A stretch of DNA of 64,000 bases from Constrictibacter sp. MBR-5 (GTDB lineage: Bacteria; Pseudomonadota; Alphaproteobacteria; JAJUGE01), in contig NZ_JBEPTK010000008.1 of NCBI RefSeq assembly GCF_040549485.1, positions 155,553 to 219,552 of the forward strand, read 5' to 3'. The notes beneath the pieces are model-generated. The model was not told the DNA's origin, searched no databases, and worked only from the letters and a program-made list of their open reading frames with translations. Below are positions 1-7,785 of the stretch, piece after piece (positions within the stretch are counted from its first letter, which is position 1; every line of letters begins with the position of its first letter). The translations under genes and the position numbers were made by a program.

Positions 1-265
1 CATAGCCGCCCATGCTCGTGTCGTAGTCAAGGATCTTCCACGGCAGCGGGTGATAGCGCTCGCCCATTCCCAGGAAGCCGCCGAACGACATGATCGCATA
101 GGCGACCTGTCCCGACCGCTTATCGATCATCACGTCGTAGACGTGTCCCAGATTGTCGCCCTGCCGGTTGTAGACGGTGGTGCCCTCGACCTTGCTCGCC
201 GCGATCAGGCTGCCGGTTTCGTCGGCCGCGACGTCGGTCGTACCCGTGGTGCTGGACATAGCCAT
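1..265 (-). CDS. PRC-barrel domain protein (3' end cut by the window edge)
   Basis: Reading leftward from 265, the product begins MAMSSTTGTTDVAADE and continues with a PRC-barrel core (IAASKVEGTTVYNRQGDNLG, then DKRSGQVAYAIMSFGGFLGM, then HPLPWKILDYD). PRC-barrels are small beta domains found in RNA-processing and photosynthetic reaction-centre proteins and in many alphaproteobacterial stress or envelope proteins of unknown role. The start is supported by a perfect AGGAGG (complement of 271-276) five bases upstream. The C-terminus lies outside the window, so total length is unknown. The GGFLGMG strand motif resembles GGFLGIG in the PRC domain of the gene at 3521-4729. Confidence 0.8.
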   Translation of the reverse strand, partial: MAMSSTTGTTDVAADETGSLIAASKVEGTTVYNRQGDNLGHVYDVMIDKRSGQVAYAIMSFGGFLGMGERYHPLPWKILDYDTSMGGY

Positions 266-310
266 GCTTGCCTCCTGTGGCTCCGTGCCGGGAGAACACG
301 GAGCCCGCAC

Positions 311-400
311 CGGGCGTTCCCGGCGCACCGGGCGTTCCCGGCGGACGGGGCGTAGCCGGCGGACGGGGCGTTCCCGGCGGACGGGGCGTAGCCGGCGCAG
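311..400. repeat. Five tandem 18-bp repeats
   Basis: Five 18-bp units run without spacers: 311-328, 329-346, 347-364, 365-382 and 383-400. They are built on GGGCGTTCCCGGCGGAC, with an alternating variant in which GTTCCC becomes GTAGCC. The array starts immediately after the stop codon of the leftward 2OG-oxygenase gene and ends about 45 bases before the start of the PRC-barrel gene. It therefore fills the gap between two genes on the same strand. Confidence 0.85.
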
Positions 401-1624
401 CTAGGCCGGGCAGACGTCGAAGGCGAAACTGATCCGCCGGCGGTCCGAGACGAACGGGATCGTGCGGTGGTGATAGTGCGACGGGCAGAGCAGCAGCAGG
501 CCCTCGCGCGGCGCGATGCGCAGCGGCGCGCCCGGCGGCTCACCGGTCGCCACGAGGGACGGCGGCGGCCCGAACTCGATACAGCCGGCGCCGTCGCCCG
601 CCGTGCTGAACGGCTCCGGCACCTGGATATAATAGACGCCGCTCAGCCAGCCGCCGCGATGGGTGTGCCAGTCCTCATAATCGCCGCTCTTCTGGATCAG
701 CCCCCAGGGCGCCAGCCGGGCGCGCGCCGGCCGCGCCGCCAGCCACGGGTCGGGCTCCTCGTCCGGAGCCGCCGCCGCCACCAGCGCCGCCATATGCCGG
801 TCGACCGCCGCCTGGATCGCCGCCAGCAGCGCGCGCAGCAGGTCCGGCCGGTCGCCGTTCATCAGGTGGTGCACACGTGCCGCGCCGCGCATCGCCAGTT
901 CGTCGGTCGGCACGTCGGTGATGGCGTGCCGGTTGCCGGTCAGGTCGGCCGCCACCGCCGCGTTGAAGGCGGCGAGGTCGCCGAACGCTTCGGGCGGCGC
1001 GATGGTCGTGGCATCCACCCGCGCCGGATCGAACAGCAGGCGCCGCGCCAGCTCCGCATCCCCGGCGAATGCCGCCGCCCGCCCGCGGTCCAGCAGCAGC
1101 TGCGCATGGCGCACGCCCCGCTCCCACAGGTCCGCAAGGAGCGCGTCCAGGTCGGCGCGGCGACCGCCCTCGCGCAGCAGCTTGCCGAGCTCGAAACAGG
1201 CGGTGCGATGGTGCGGGTCGCGCGCCAGCGTCCGCCGGAAGGCGGCCTCGGCCTCGGCCATCCGGCCGAGCGCCCGCGCCGCGACGCCCTGCTGGCAGGA
1301 CAGGTCGGCCGCGAGCCCTTCCGGCGTGAGGGCTTCGGGGGCCGGCGCGTCGGCGAGAAGCGCCAGCACGTCCGCATGACGCCCCACTCGGTTCCAGCAG
1401 CGGGCGAGCCGCACCCGCACCTCGGCCGACGCCGGGTCGAGCCGCAACGCCGCCTCGAACGCCGCTGCGGCATTGCCGAAATCGAACCGGTCGAGATGGC
1501 AGTTGCCGAGCTTGGCGTGCAGGACCGCATTACCGGGCGCCGCCGCCACGGCGCGTTCGAGAAGCCGCACCGCCAGGGCGGGATCGGCGAGCCGCTCGGC
1601 CTTGGCCGGCTGCCAGGCGATCAT
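401..1624 (-). CDS. TPR-repeat protein with C-terminal putative 2OG-Fe(II) oxygenase domain
   Basis: A 407-residue protein. Residues ~10-270 are helical TPR-type repeats (for example LLERAVAAAPGNAVLHAKLG and AAFEAALRLDPASAEVRVRL), which normally bind peptides or proteins. Residues ~300-407 match the putative 2OG-Fe(II) oxygenase family (2OG-FeII_Oxy_5 type). A metal-binding histidine cluster WHTHRGGWLSGVYYI lies near 320, a second SHYHHRTIPF near 383, and a basic RRRISFAFD segment that would hold 2-oxoglutarate follows. Such domains hydroxylate protein or peptide side chains. The start lies 43 bases downstream of a short peptide gene on the same strand, so the two are probably cotranscribed. 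Substrate is unknown; the TPR half suggests a peptide or protein. Confidence 0.75.
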   Translation of the reverse strand: MIAWQPAKAERLADPALAVRLLERAVAAAPGNAVLHAKLGNCHLDRFDFGNAAAAFEAALRLDPASAEVRVRLARCWNRVGRHADVLALLADAPAPEALTPEGLAADLSCQQGVAARALGRMAEAEAAFRRTLARDPHHRTACFELGKLLREGGRRADLDALLADLWERGVRHAQLLLDRGRAAAFAGDAELARRLLFDPARVDATTIAPPEAFGDLAAFNAAVAADLTGNRHAITDVPTDELAMRGAARVHHLMNGDRPDLLRALLAAIQAAVDRHMAALVAAAAPDEEPDPWLAARPARARLAPWGLIQKSGDYEDWHTHRGGWLSGVYYIQVPEPFSTAGDGAGCIEFGPPPSLVATGEPPGAPLRIAPREGLLLLCPSHYHHRTIPFVSDRRRISFAFDVCPA

Positions 1625-1667
1625 CCGCGGGTCGTGCGCCCCCTTCGCTTCAGGAGAGCGGCCCGTG

Positions 1668-1871
1668 TCAGGAGAGGGTGTCGGCGCTGTCGGGGCCGGC
1701 GATGCCGCCGACTTCGCTCATGCTGACCGGCATGGAGGTGAGCATCGGCGTCGTCCACACGGCCTTCGGCGCCACGGCAGCCTCGCCGTCCACCGGAAGG
1801 GCAGACGAAATTCCGCTCGTTTCGATTGTCATGCCACCGCGCCCCGCCGGATTGTGAAGATCGCCCTTCAT
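1668..1871 (-). CDS. Short peptide, possible RiPP-like precursor
   Basis: A 67-residue product read from ATG 1871, or 54 residues from the internal ATG at 1832. The longer start has the better ribosome site (GAGGGGGG about nine bases upstream). The C-terminal half contains KAVWTTPMLTSMPVSMSE followed by VGGIAGPDSADTLS. The aromatic-x-x-P-x-L pattern (W39-T-T-P42-M-L44) resembles the recognition motif in leaders of lasso-peptide and similar alphaproteobacterial small peptides. It has no membrane segment or known domain. It lies immediately upstream of the TPR-2OG oxygenase gene. The function is not established and a precursor role is inference. No lasso cyclase, protease or exporter is visible nearby. 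Confidence 0.5.
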   Translation of the reverse strand: MKGDLHNPAGRGGMTIETSGISSALPVDGEAAVAPKAVWTTPMLTSMPVSMSEVGGIAGPDSADTLS

Positions 1872-1999
1872 AACAGGGAACCCCCCTCGATGACAGCGCG
1901 CATGCCGCGGGCAGCACGCCCCTTCCTTCCGCTCCTGCGAGGCGCGCAGCACCCCCTTTGATTCCGTCTCGGCGGGGCGCGTAGCGCCCCATTCCTCCG

Positions 2000-2054
2000 T
2001 CACTGCGAGGCGCGCAGCGCCGAAGCAGCCCAGGGCAAGCGCTCAGGCCGCCGC
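2000..2054. repeat. Partial copy of an 82-bp palindromic dispersed repeat
   Basis: This segment matches the left arm and centre of the element at 41765-41846 (shared GCGAGGCGCGCAGCGCCGAA and CCAGGGCAAGCGCTC) but lacks the right arm. A shorter fragment of the same sequence (CTGCGAGGCGCGCAG) lies near 1936-1950, so the 1880-2060 interval is composed of decayed repeat pieces and holds no gene. Confidence 0.7.
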
Positions 2055-2066
2055 GGCACCCTCTTT

Positions 2067-2193
2067 TGCTTCCCCGGCCGTAGCGCGCAGCGCGGAGAGC
2101 CGGAGTCCACCCCTCCGCCTGGACCGGCCCGCGACAGCGCCGTCGCAGTGGGCCCCGGCTCTCCGGGGCTGCGCCCCTGCGGCCGGGGAAGCA
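2067..2193. repeat. 127-bp imperfect palindrome (REP/MITE-like)
   Basis: The left arm begins TGCTTCCCCGGCCG at 2067 and the right arm ends CGGCCGGGGAAGCA at 2193. Inner arms GGAGAGCCGG and CCGGCTCTCC also pair. No open frame is credible inside. It sits just upstream of the conserved leader of the terminase-like gene. Its size and fold resemble non-autonomous palindromic elements such as the one at 63621-63733, though the sequence differs. Confidence 0.65.
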
Positions 2194-2200
2194 CGGATGG

Positions 2201-3236
2201 AACTTGCATTCCTAGGACTATAAGCGCATGATGGCGCCTCCCCCCTGGGAGACCCGCTATGCCCGAAGCCTCACCCCCGCCCCTCACCGACCGCCAGGAA
2301 ATCTTCTGCCGGCACGTCGCCCGCGGTGCCAGCGGCGCCGCCGCCGCGCGCTGGGCCGGCTACGCCCCCGACAGTGCCGCCAAGCAGGCGAGCGTCATGC
2401 TCGACCGCCCGCACATCCGCCGCCGCGTCGAGGACCTCCGCGTCCGCCGCGAGATCGCCCGCCAGACCGGCATCGCCGAGATGGTCGACCGGCTCCGGGC
2501 ACTCGCGAAGCTCGCCACCGCCAAGGGCGACTACCGCACCGCCGTCCGCTGCATCGAGATCGAGGCGAAGGCCACCGGCCTGATCCCGGACAGGCACGCG
2601 GCGAGCCCCTGCGGCGGCTTCGCCGGCTCCGACCCGCTCCTCGACGGCATCGACCCGCGCTGGCCCGGCCACGCCGCAGCCGAGGCCGAGGGCTGGCTCG
2701 CCGAATGGCGCCGCGGCCTGGTGCCCGAGCCGGCGGAGAAGCCGGAGCCGGTGATCGTCCCCCACGTCTACGAGGGTTTCGAGGGCCGGCCGCTGGACGA
2801 GTTCACGCCCTTCACCGACCTGGAGCGGATGGGGCCGGCGGGGCCGGCGCCCCATGAAAACCAACGAAAGGGAATGGAAGGGAAGGAAAGGGAACCTTCC
2901 ATCGACGAGGTCGAACCCGAGCCGGACGACCTCGAAGCCGAACTCGCCTACCTCCGCAGCATCGCCCCGCCCATCGCCCTCAACCCCGCCGCCCCCTCCT
3001 GGGCCCGCCACCCCGACCCGCTCGTCCGCGGCGGACAGTCCGACCTCTACGGCTGGGACCCGGCGTGGGAGCGGCCGGGGTGACGGGCCGCTCCTCTCTC
3101 CCACCTTCCCGGCCGCAGCGAAGCGGAGCGCCGGGACCCAGGCGCCGCCCGGAAAACCTCTCCGCACGCAGCGCCCGTAGCGCCCCCCGGGTCCCGGCGC
3201 GCGGCGCTGGCGCGCCGCGTCCGGGAAAGTGCGGGA
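2201..3236 (+). repeat. Copy 1 of a ~1.04-kb duplicated unit (terminase-like gene with flanks)
   Basis: The segment from AACTTGCATTCCTAGGACTA (2201) through GTCCGGGAAAGTGCGG (about 3236) reappears at 53188-54237. The match covers the 58-base leader, the whole gene, and about 130 bases of trailer beginning CACCTTCCCGGCCGCAGCGA (3101-3120). Identity of leader and trailer shows the unit was copied as DNA and does not reflect gene-family similarity alone. No transposase, terminal inverted repeat or target-site duplication was seen at the borders. Confidence 0.75.
2259..3083 (+). CDS. Phage terminase small subunit-like protein, copy 1
   Basis: A 274-residue protein. Residues ~8-60 form the DNA-binding region of the terminase small-subunit (Terminase_2) family: LTDRQEIFCRHVARG, then AAARWAGYAPDSAAKQASVM, then a helix RRRVEDLRVRREIARQTGIA. 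The central part (MVDRLRALAKLATAKGDYRT) is helical, and the C-terminal half is acidic and low complexity. In phages this subunit recognises packaging DNA and loads the large ATPase. Here there is no large terminase, portal or capsid gene, so packaging is unlikely and a host DNA-binding role is inferred. The start at 2259 follows GGGAGAC. A close paralogue lies at 53245-54081. Confidence 0.7.
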   Translation: MPEASPPPLTDRQEIFCRHVARGASGAAAARWAGYAPDSAAKQASVMLDRPHIRRRVEDLRVRREIARQTGIAEMVDRLRALAKLATAKGDYRTAVRCIEIEAKATGLIPDRHAASPCGGFAGSDPLLDGIDPRWPGHAAAEAEGWLAEWRRGLVPEPAEKPEPVIVPHVYEGFEGRPLDEFTPFTDLERMGPAGPAPHENQRKGMEGKEREPSIDEVEPEPDDLEAELAYLRSIAPPIALNPAAPSWARHPDPLVRGGQSDLYGWDPAWERPG

Positions 3237-3520
3237 GGGGGAGCGAGCCCCTCCGAATGGTGCGGCGCAGAAAGGAGGCGCCCCCGGGTGCGGTCGGGAT
3301 GAACTGCAGAAGCCGCCCCCGATCAATTGGATAGCGTCGGCCGTCACTGCATCTTCAGCTTCATCAACAACAACGCGCGGACGTTCTTCCGCCTCTATTA
3401 GGACCAGATTTGGCCATTTTCCCGGAACCTTTCGATCCTGCCCCTGTTGGTTGGCGAAACACGGCGGCACGCGCTTGTGAATGCCGGCGGACCGCTTTCC
3501 CGAACCGAGAGAGGATTTTC
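3084..3520. other. Intergenic stretch (437 bases), trailer of duplicated unit plus unassigned DNA
   Basis: The first ~150 bases are the conserved trailer of the duplicated terminase-like unit. They contain the palindromic GGCGCGCGGCGCTGGCGCGCC. The remainder (about 3240-3500) holds no credible reading frame. It is slightly less GC-rich around 3320-3420 and probably carries the promoter of the EF-hand protein gene. A GAGAGAGG ribosome site lies just before 3521. Confidence 0.6.
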
Positions 3521-4729
3521 ATGACCAGGATCTTTGGAACCACGGCCATTGCGCTCGTCATCGGCGCCTTCGCCCTGCCGGCCGCCGCCCAGCAGAACCA
3601 GGCGGCCAAGGGCCGGACGATGCAGAACGCCTGCTGGCAGCAGCTGTCGCGCTTCGACGACGACAAGGACGGCTCGATCGGGCCGCAGGAGCTGGCGGCG
3701 AACAAGCGCGACATCTTCGCCGCGCTGAACCGCGACAACGACGACGAGATCAGCCGCGACGAATACATGCGCTGCTTCTCCGCCCAGGGCGGCCAGAACC
3801 GCATGCAGCAGACCTTCACCGACCTCGACCGCGACCGCAACCAGCGGATCAGCGAGGCCGAGTTCACCGAGGGCGACCGGCTCGAGCGGACCCAGGTGAT
3901 GGTCGAGCAGCGCCGGCCGCAGGTGACCGTGCAGCAGTCGCAGCCGACGGTCACCGTCGACCAGAAGCGCCCGACGGTCCAGGTCGAGCAGGCGCAGCCG
4001 ACCGTCACGGTCGACCAGAAGCGCCCGACGGTGAACGTGACCCAGCCGCAGCCGGAGGTGACGGTCCAGCAGGCCCAGCCGAAGGTCGAGGTGACCCAGC
4101 CGCAGCCGAAGGTGAGCGTGCAGCAGGCCGAGCCGAAGGTGCGGGTCGAGCAGGCTCAGCCCCGGGTGATGGTCGAGCAGGCCAAGCCGAAGGTCGAGAT
4201 CGATCAGGCGAAGCCGAAGGTGCAGGTCGACCAGGCCGACCCGAAGGTGAAGGTCGAGCAGGCCGATCCGAAGGTGAACGTCGACCGCCAAGCCGGCGCC
4301 GACGTGAACCGGATCAACCCGGACCGCGAGCGCGGCACGCCGGTGGAGCGCGCCCAGAACGCCGGCGACCGCGGCCAGCCGGTGGTGGGCGTCGCCGTGG
4401 TGGACACCGACCGGACCTGGGCTGACGGGAAGCCGATCGAGATGAACCGCATGCGTGCGGATCAGATCCTCGGCCGTGACATCGTGAACCTGCGCGGCAA
4501 CGAGGTCGGCGACGTCGAGGACATCGTGATGAGCCGCGACGGCGATGCGCTGTTCGCCGTGATCTCGGTCGGCGGCTTCCTCGGCATCGGCGACAAGGAC
4601 GTGGTCGTTCCCTTCAGCGAGCTGCGGATGGGCGACGACAACATGATCCTGATGTCGCAGAAGTCGGAGGACGGCCTGCGCGATATGCCGGCCTACGACG
4701 AGAACCAGTACCAGCGCTACGAGCGCTGA
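3521..4729 (+). CDS. Secreted EF-hand protein with nonapeptide repeats and PRC-barrel domain
   Basis: A 402-residue protein with four parts. Residues 1-23 are a signal peptide ending AAAQ. Residues ~45-115 carry three EF-hand-like calcium loops (DDDKDGSIGPQE, NRDNDDEISRDE, DLDRDRNQRISEAE). Residues 133-249 are thirteen consecutive nine-residue repeats of the form P-x-V-x-V-x-Q-x-x. Residues ~311-385 form a PRC-barrel (ILGRDIVNLRGNEVGDVEDI, then ISVGGFLGIGDKDVVVPFSE). The pattern suggests a periplasmic or surface calcium-responsive protein with an extended beta-rich stalk, but the function is unknown. The start at 3521 is preferred because it begins the signal peptide and follows GAGAGAGG. It converges on the CoA-transferase genes. 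Confidence 0.8.
   Translation: MTRIFGTTAIALVIGAFALPAAAQQNQAAKGRTMQNACWQQLSRFDDDKDGSIGPQELAANKRDIFAALNRDNDDEISRDEYMRCFSAQGGQNRMQQTFTDLDRDRNQRISEAEFTEGDRLERTQVMVEQRRPQVTVQQSQPTVTVDQKRPTVQVEQAQPTVTVDQKRPTVNVTQPQPEVTVQQAQPKVEVTQPQPKVSVQQAEPKVRVEQAQPRVMVEQAKPKVEIDQAKPKVQVDQADPKVKVEQADPKVNVDRQAGADVNRINPDRERGTPVERAQNAGDRGQPVVGVAVVDTDRTWADGKPIEMNRMRADQILGRDIVNLRGNEVGDVEDIVMSRDGDALFAVISVGGFLGIGDKDVVVPFSELRMGDDNMILMSQKSEDGLRDMPAYDENQYQRYER
3917..4267 (+). repeat. Thirteen in-frame 27-bp repeats encoding P-x-V-x-V-x-Q-x-x
   Basis: The codons of residues 133-249 form thirteen contiguous 27-base units, each encoding a nonapeptide beginning with proline (for example PTVTVDQKR twice, PKVEVTQPQ, PKVSVQQAE, PKVQVDQAD). 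Valine is nearly invariant at positions 3 and 5 and glutamine at position 7. Unit length never varies, although the sequence has diverged, which implies selection on periodicity. Confidence 0.9.
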
Positions 4730-4807
4730 CACCGACACGGCGGCGGCCATCCCCCCCTTGTCGCCGCCGCGCCGCAGCGCGCCCGTCCGGGCGTCGCCGC
4801 GGATCTC

Positions 4808-4838
4808 GTCGCCGCGTCGGCTCCGCCGGCGCGGCGAC
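4808..4838. terminator. GC-rich hairpin between convergent genes
   Basis: Perfect 9-bp arms GTCGCCGCG (4808-4816) and CGCGGCGAC (4830-4838) with a partly paired loop. It lies six bases beyond the stop codon of the leftward CoA-transferase gene and about 80 bases past the stop of the rightward EF-hand gene. There is no T-run, so termination is inferred from position and stem stability. Confidence 0.5.
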
Positions 4839-4844
4839 TCCTCG

Positions 4845-5522
4845 TTACGGGGCGCGCAGCGGCCGGCAGTCGGGGGCGATGGCCAGCTTGGCCTCCGTCC
4901 GCGCCTGGAGCTCCTCGGCGGTCATGCCCTCCAGGATCTCGCGCACGACGAAGCCTTCCGGCGTCACGTCGACCACGGCGATGTCGGTGTAGACCCGCTT
5001 GACGCACGCGACCGCCGTCAGCGGCAGGGTGCAGCGGGTCAGCAGGCGCGAACCGCCGCTGCGGGTGTTGTGCTCCATGATGACCCAGACGGCCTTGGCG
5101 CCGACGGCGAGGTCCATGGCGCCACCGACCAGCGGGCCCTTGCCCGCGAGGCGCATGTCCCAGTTGGCGAGGTCGCCGTTCTCGGCCACCTCGAAGGCGC
5201 CCAGGATGGTCACGTCGATGTGGCCGCCGCGGATCATCGCGAAGGAGGCCGCGCTATCGACGATGGTGGCGCCGCGGCTGAGCGTGATGCGGCGGCTGCC
5301 GGCGTCGACCAAGTCGGGGTCCGCCGCCTCGGGGGCCGCCAGCGGGCCGACGCCGATGACGCCGTTCTCGGACTGGAAGATCACCTCGCGGCCGGCGGGA
5401 AGATAGTCGGCGGCCAGCACGGGGATGCCGAGGCCGAGATTGACCAGCCCGCCGTCGGGCAGGTCCTGCGCCGCGCGCCACGCCATCTGCTCGCGGCCCA
5501 GGGGCTTCATCGGGCGGCTCAT
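4845..5522 (-). CDS. 3-oxoacid CoA-transferase, beta subunit
   Basis: A 225-residue protein matching subunit B of 3-oxoacid/3-oxoadipate CoA-transferases (ScoB/PcaJ type). The active-site signature SENGVIGVGP, containing the catalytic glutamate, is present at about residue 50, followed by GAFEVAENGDLANWDMRLAGK and KAVWVIMEHNTRSG. With the alpha subunit it would move CoA from succinyl-CoA to a 3-oxoacid, feeding ketone or aromatic degradation products into acetyl-CoA. ATG 5522 overlaps the alpha-subunit TGA in an ATGA junction, so translation is coupled. Substrate (acetoacetate or 3-oxoadipate) cannot be fixed from sequence alone. Confidence 0.9.
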   Translation of the reverse strand: MSRPMKPLGREQMAWRAAQDLPDGGLVNLGLGIPVLAADYLPAGREVIFQSENGVIGVGPLAAPEAADPDLVDAGSRRITLSRGATIVDSAASFAMIRGGHIDVTILGAFEVAENGDLANWDMRLAGKGPLVGGAMDLAVGAKAVWVIMEHNTRSGGSRLLTRCTLPLTAVACVKRVYTDIAVVDVTPEGFVVREILEGMTAEELQARTEAKLAIAPDCRPLRAP

Positions 5523-6196
5523 CGGGCGTCTCCCACGGCGAGGATACGGTCGACATAGACGCCGGAGAGCTGGACACGCTCGGGCGCGATCGGTTCGTCG
5601 ACGGTCTCGCGGACCTCTGCCACGGCGAGCCGGGCCGCCGTCGCCATCGCGGGGCCGAAATTCGCCTGGGCGTGGCGGAAGGTGAGGTTGCCGAAGCTGT
5701 CGGCCGTGTCGGCGCGGATCAGCGCGAGGTCGCCGGTGATCGCCTGCTCCAGCACGCAGTCCCAGTCGCCGAATCGGCGCACCTCCTTGCCGGCCGCGAG
5801 CTCGGTGCCGAAGCCCACCGGCGTATAGAAGGCGGGGATGCCGGCGCCGCCGGCGCGGATGCGCTCGGCGAAGGTGCCCTGGGGCAGGCATTCAAGCTCG
5901 ATCTTGCCTTCGATCCAGAGCGTCTCGAAGGCCGACGGCTCCTTGCCGCGGCCGCGCGCGGCGCTGACGATGACCTTGGCGACCAGGCCATCCTCGATCA
6001 GCTCGTGGGTCAGCGAGTAGGGGTGCGTCGCCGAGTTGACCACCAGGGTGAGGCCCTTCGGCCCGGCCTCGCGCAGCGCGCGGATCAGCACGTTGGCGAA
6101 GCCCGCGCCGCCGAAGCCGGAGATGAGGACGGTGGCCCCGTCCCCGACGCCCGCCACCGCGGCGGCGGCGGAGGTCACCCACTTGTCGATCGGCAT
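5519..6196 (-). CDS. 3-oxoacid CoA-transferase, alpha subunit
   Basis: A 225-residue protein. The N-terminal CoA-transferase signature GATVLISGFGGAGFANVLIR is present (residues ~17-36). Later segments HPYSLTHELIEDGLVAKVIV, IPAFYTPVGFGTELAAGKE and RADTADSFGNLTFRHAQANF are characteristic of PcaI/ScoA subunits. It forms the active heterodimer or heterotetramer with the overlapping beta subunit. I chose ATG 6196 (MPIDKWVTSAAAAV), which follows CGGGACAGCAGC. A GTG 27 bases upstream would add nine residues but lacks a ribosome site. Confidence 0.9.
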   Translation of the reverse strand: MPIDKWVTSAAAAVAGVGDGATVLISGFGGAGFANVLIRALREAGPKGLTLVVNSATHPYSLTHELIEDGLVAKVIVSAARGRGKEPSAFETLWIEGKIELECLPQGTFAERIRAGGAGIPAFYTPVGFGTELAAGKEVRRFGDWDCVLEQAITGDLALIRADTADSFGNLTFRHAQANFGPAMATAARLAVAEVRETVDEPIAPERVQLSGVYVDRILAVGDAR

Positions 6197-6291
6197 GCTG
6201 CTGTCCCGGCCCGTTTCCCGCACCGTCGTGGCGGCGCGGGCGAAGTCTCGGCGACTGGGCCGGACCGGTCAACCGGCAGGCGGAGGCGCTC

Positions 6292-7608
6292 TCAGGGGGC
6301 GACGGACGCGCGGCCGATCGAGTGGTAGGCGAAACCATGCGGGATGAGCTCCGACGGCTGGTAGACGTTGCGCAGGTCGACCATGATGCGCCGCTTCACC
6401 AAGCCGCCGATGCGCTTCAGGTCGAGGGCGCGGAACTCGTTCCACTCGGTCAGGATCACGACCGCGTCGGCGCCGGCCATCGTGGCGTAGGCGTCGTCGC
6501 AATAGGTGATCGTGTCGCCGAAATGCTTGCGCGCCTCGTCCATGCTCTCCGGGTCGAAGGCGGCGATGGTGGCGCCCGCCTCGATCAGGCGCGGCAGGAT
6601 GTCCAGGCTGGGCGCGTCGCGCATGTCGTCGGTGTTCGGCTTGAAGGCGAGGCCGAGCACAGAGATCCTCGCACCCTGCACGCCGTTGCAGGCGGCAATA
6701 ATGCGGTCCGCCATCGCCTGCTTGCGCGCCGCATTCGCGTCGACCACCGCCTGGACGATGGTGAAGGGCGCTCCGGCCTCGCGCGCCGTGTGGACCAGCG
6801 CCATCGTGTCCTTCGGGAAGCACGAGCCGCCATAGCCGGGACCGGCATGCAGGAACTTGGCGCCGATGCGACCGTCGAGGCCGATGCCGCGCGCCACCTG
6901 CTGCACGTCGGCGCCGACCTTCTCGCAGATGTCAGCGACCTCGTTGATGAAGGTGATCTTGGTCGCGAGGAACGCGTTGGCGGCGTACTTCGTCAGCTCC
7001 GCCGTCTCGCGCGAGGTGAAGACCATCGGCACCTCGTTCAGGCTGAGCGGCCTGTAGAGCTCGCGCATCACCTCCACGGCGCGCGGCGAGCTGGTGCCGA
7101 CGACGACGCGGTCCGGCCGCTTAAAATCGTCGATCGCGGCACCTTCGCGCAGGAACTCGGGGTTGGAGGCGACGTCGAAGGCTGCGTCCGGCCGGCGCTC
7201 GCGGATGATGCGTTCGACCTCGGCGCCCGTGCCGACCGGCACCGTCGACTTGTTGACGACGACCGTGTAGCCGTCGAGCGCGTCGGCGATCTCGGCCGCG
7301 GCGGCATAGACATAGGTCAGATCGGCGAAGCCGTCGCCGCGGCGCGTCGGCGTGCCGACGGCGATGAAGATCGCATCCGCGCCGGCGATGCCCTCGACGA
7401 GATCGGTCGTGAACGAGAGGCGCCCGGCTTCGACGTTGCTGCCGACCAGCACGTCCAGCCCCGGCTCATAGATCGGCATCTTCCCCTGCTTCAGCCGCGC
7501 GATCTTGCCTTCGTCCTTGTCGACGCAGACGACGCCATGCCCGAAATCCGAGAAGCATGCACCGGAGACGAGCCCGACATAGCCGGTGCCGATCATCGCA
7601 ATACGCAT
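6292..7608 (-). CDS. ugd: UDP-glucose 6-dehydrogenase
   Basis: A 438-residue cytosolic enzyme oxidising UDP-glucose to UDP-glucuronate with two NAD+. It has an N-terminal Rossmann motif MRIAMIGTGYVGLVSGACFS. The catalytic cysteine lies in GPGYGGSCFPKDT (about residue 260). The C-terminal UDP-binding domain carries VLGLAFKPNTDDMRDAPS. Length is normal for the family. It precedes no polysaccharide gene here, but the sugar locus at 57-63.5 kb in the same window could draw on nucleotide-sugar pools. The start at 7608 begins exactly at the Rossmann strand. Confidence 0.95.
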   Translation of the reverse strand: MRIAMIGTGYVGLVSGACFSDFGHGVVCVDKDEGKIARLKQGKMPIYEPGLDVLVGSNVEAGRLSFTTDLVEGIAGADAIFIAVGTPTRRGDGFADLTYVYAAAAEIADALDGYTVVVNKSTVPVGTGAEVERIIRERRPDAAFDVASNPEFLREGAAIDDFKRPDRVVVGTSSPRAVEVMRELYRPLSLNEVPMVFTSRETAELTKYAANAFLATKITFINEVADICEKVGADVQQVARGIGLDGRIGAKFLHAGPGYGGSCFPKDTMALVHTAREAGAPFTIVQAVVDANAARKQAMADRIIAACNGVQGARISVLGLAFKPNTDDMRDAPSLDILPRLIEAGATIAAFDPESMDEARKHFGDTITYCDDAYATMAGADAVVILTEWNEFRALDLKRIGGLVKRRIMVDLRNVYQPSELIPHGFAYHSIGRASVAP

Positions 7609-7785
7609 CAGTCGATCCGTTCCTGAAGTGACGCCGCGTGCAGAGACGGCGGGCCTGCCCAATGCGGCAGCGTCCCACGAGGGCGCGCTTTTATCGTATG
7701 TGCTCCGCGATGCGCTAACTTCATTATGGACCGCCTCTCAGCGCATGCACACCTATCTGCAGACAGGACGTGCGGCGGGAGCGGA

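Noticed and set aside
311..400. CRISPR array
   Set aside because: Tandem units without spacers.
1621..1992. A 123-residue leftward frame overlapping the short-peptide gene
   Set aside because: It is out of frame with the peptide, runs through repeat DNA and shows no family similarity.
2259..3083. Prophage remnant
   Set aside because: No other phage gene is found at either copy and both are embedded in chromosomal genes with identical flanks.
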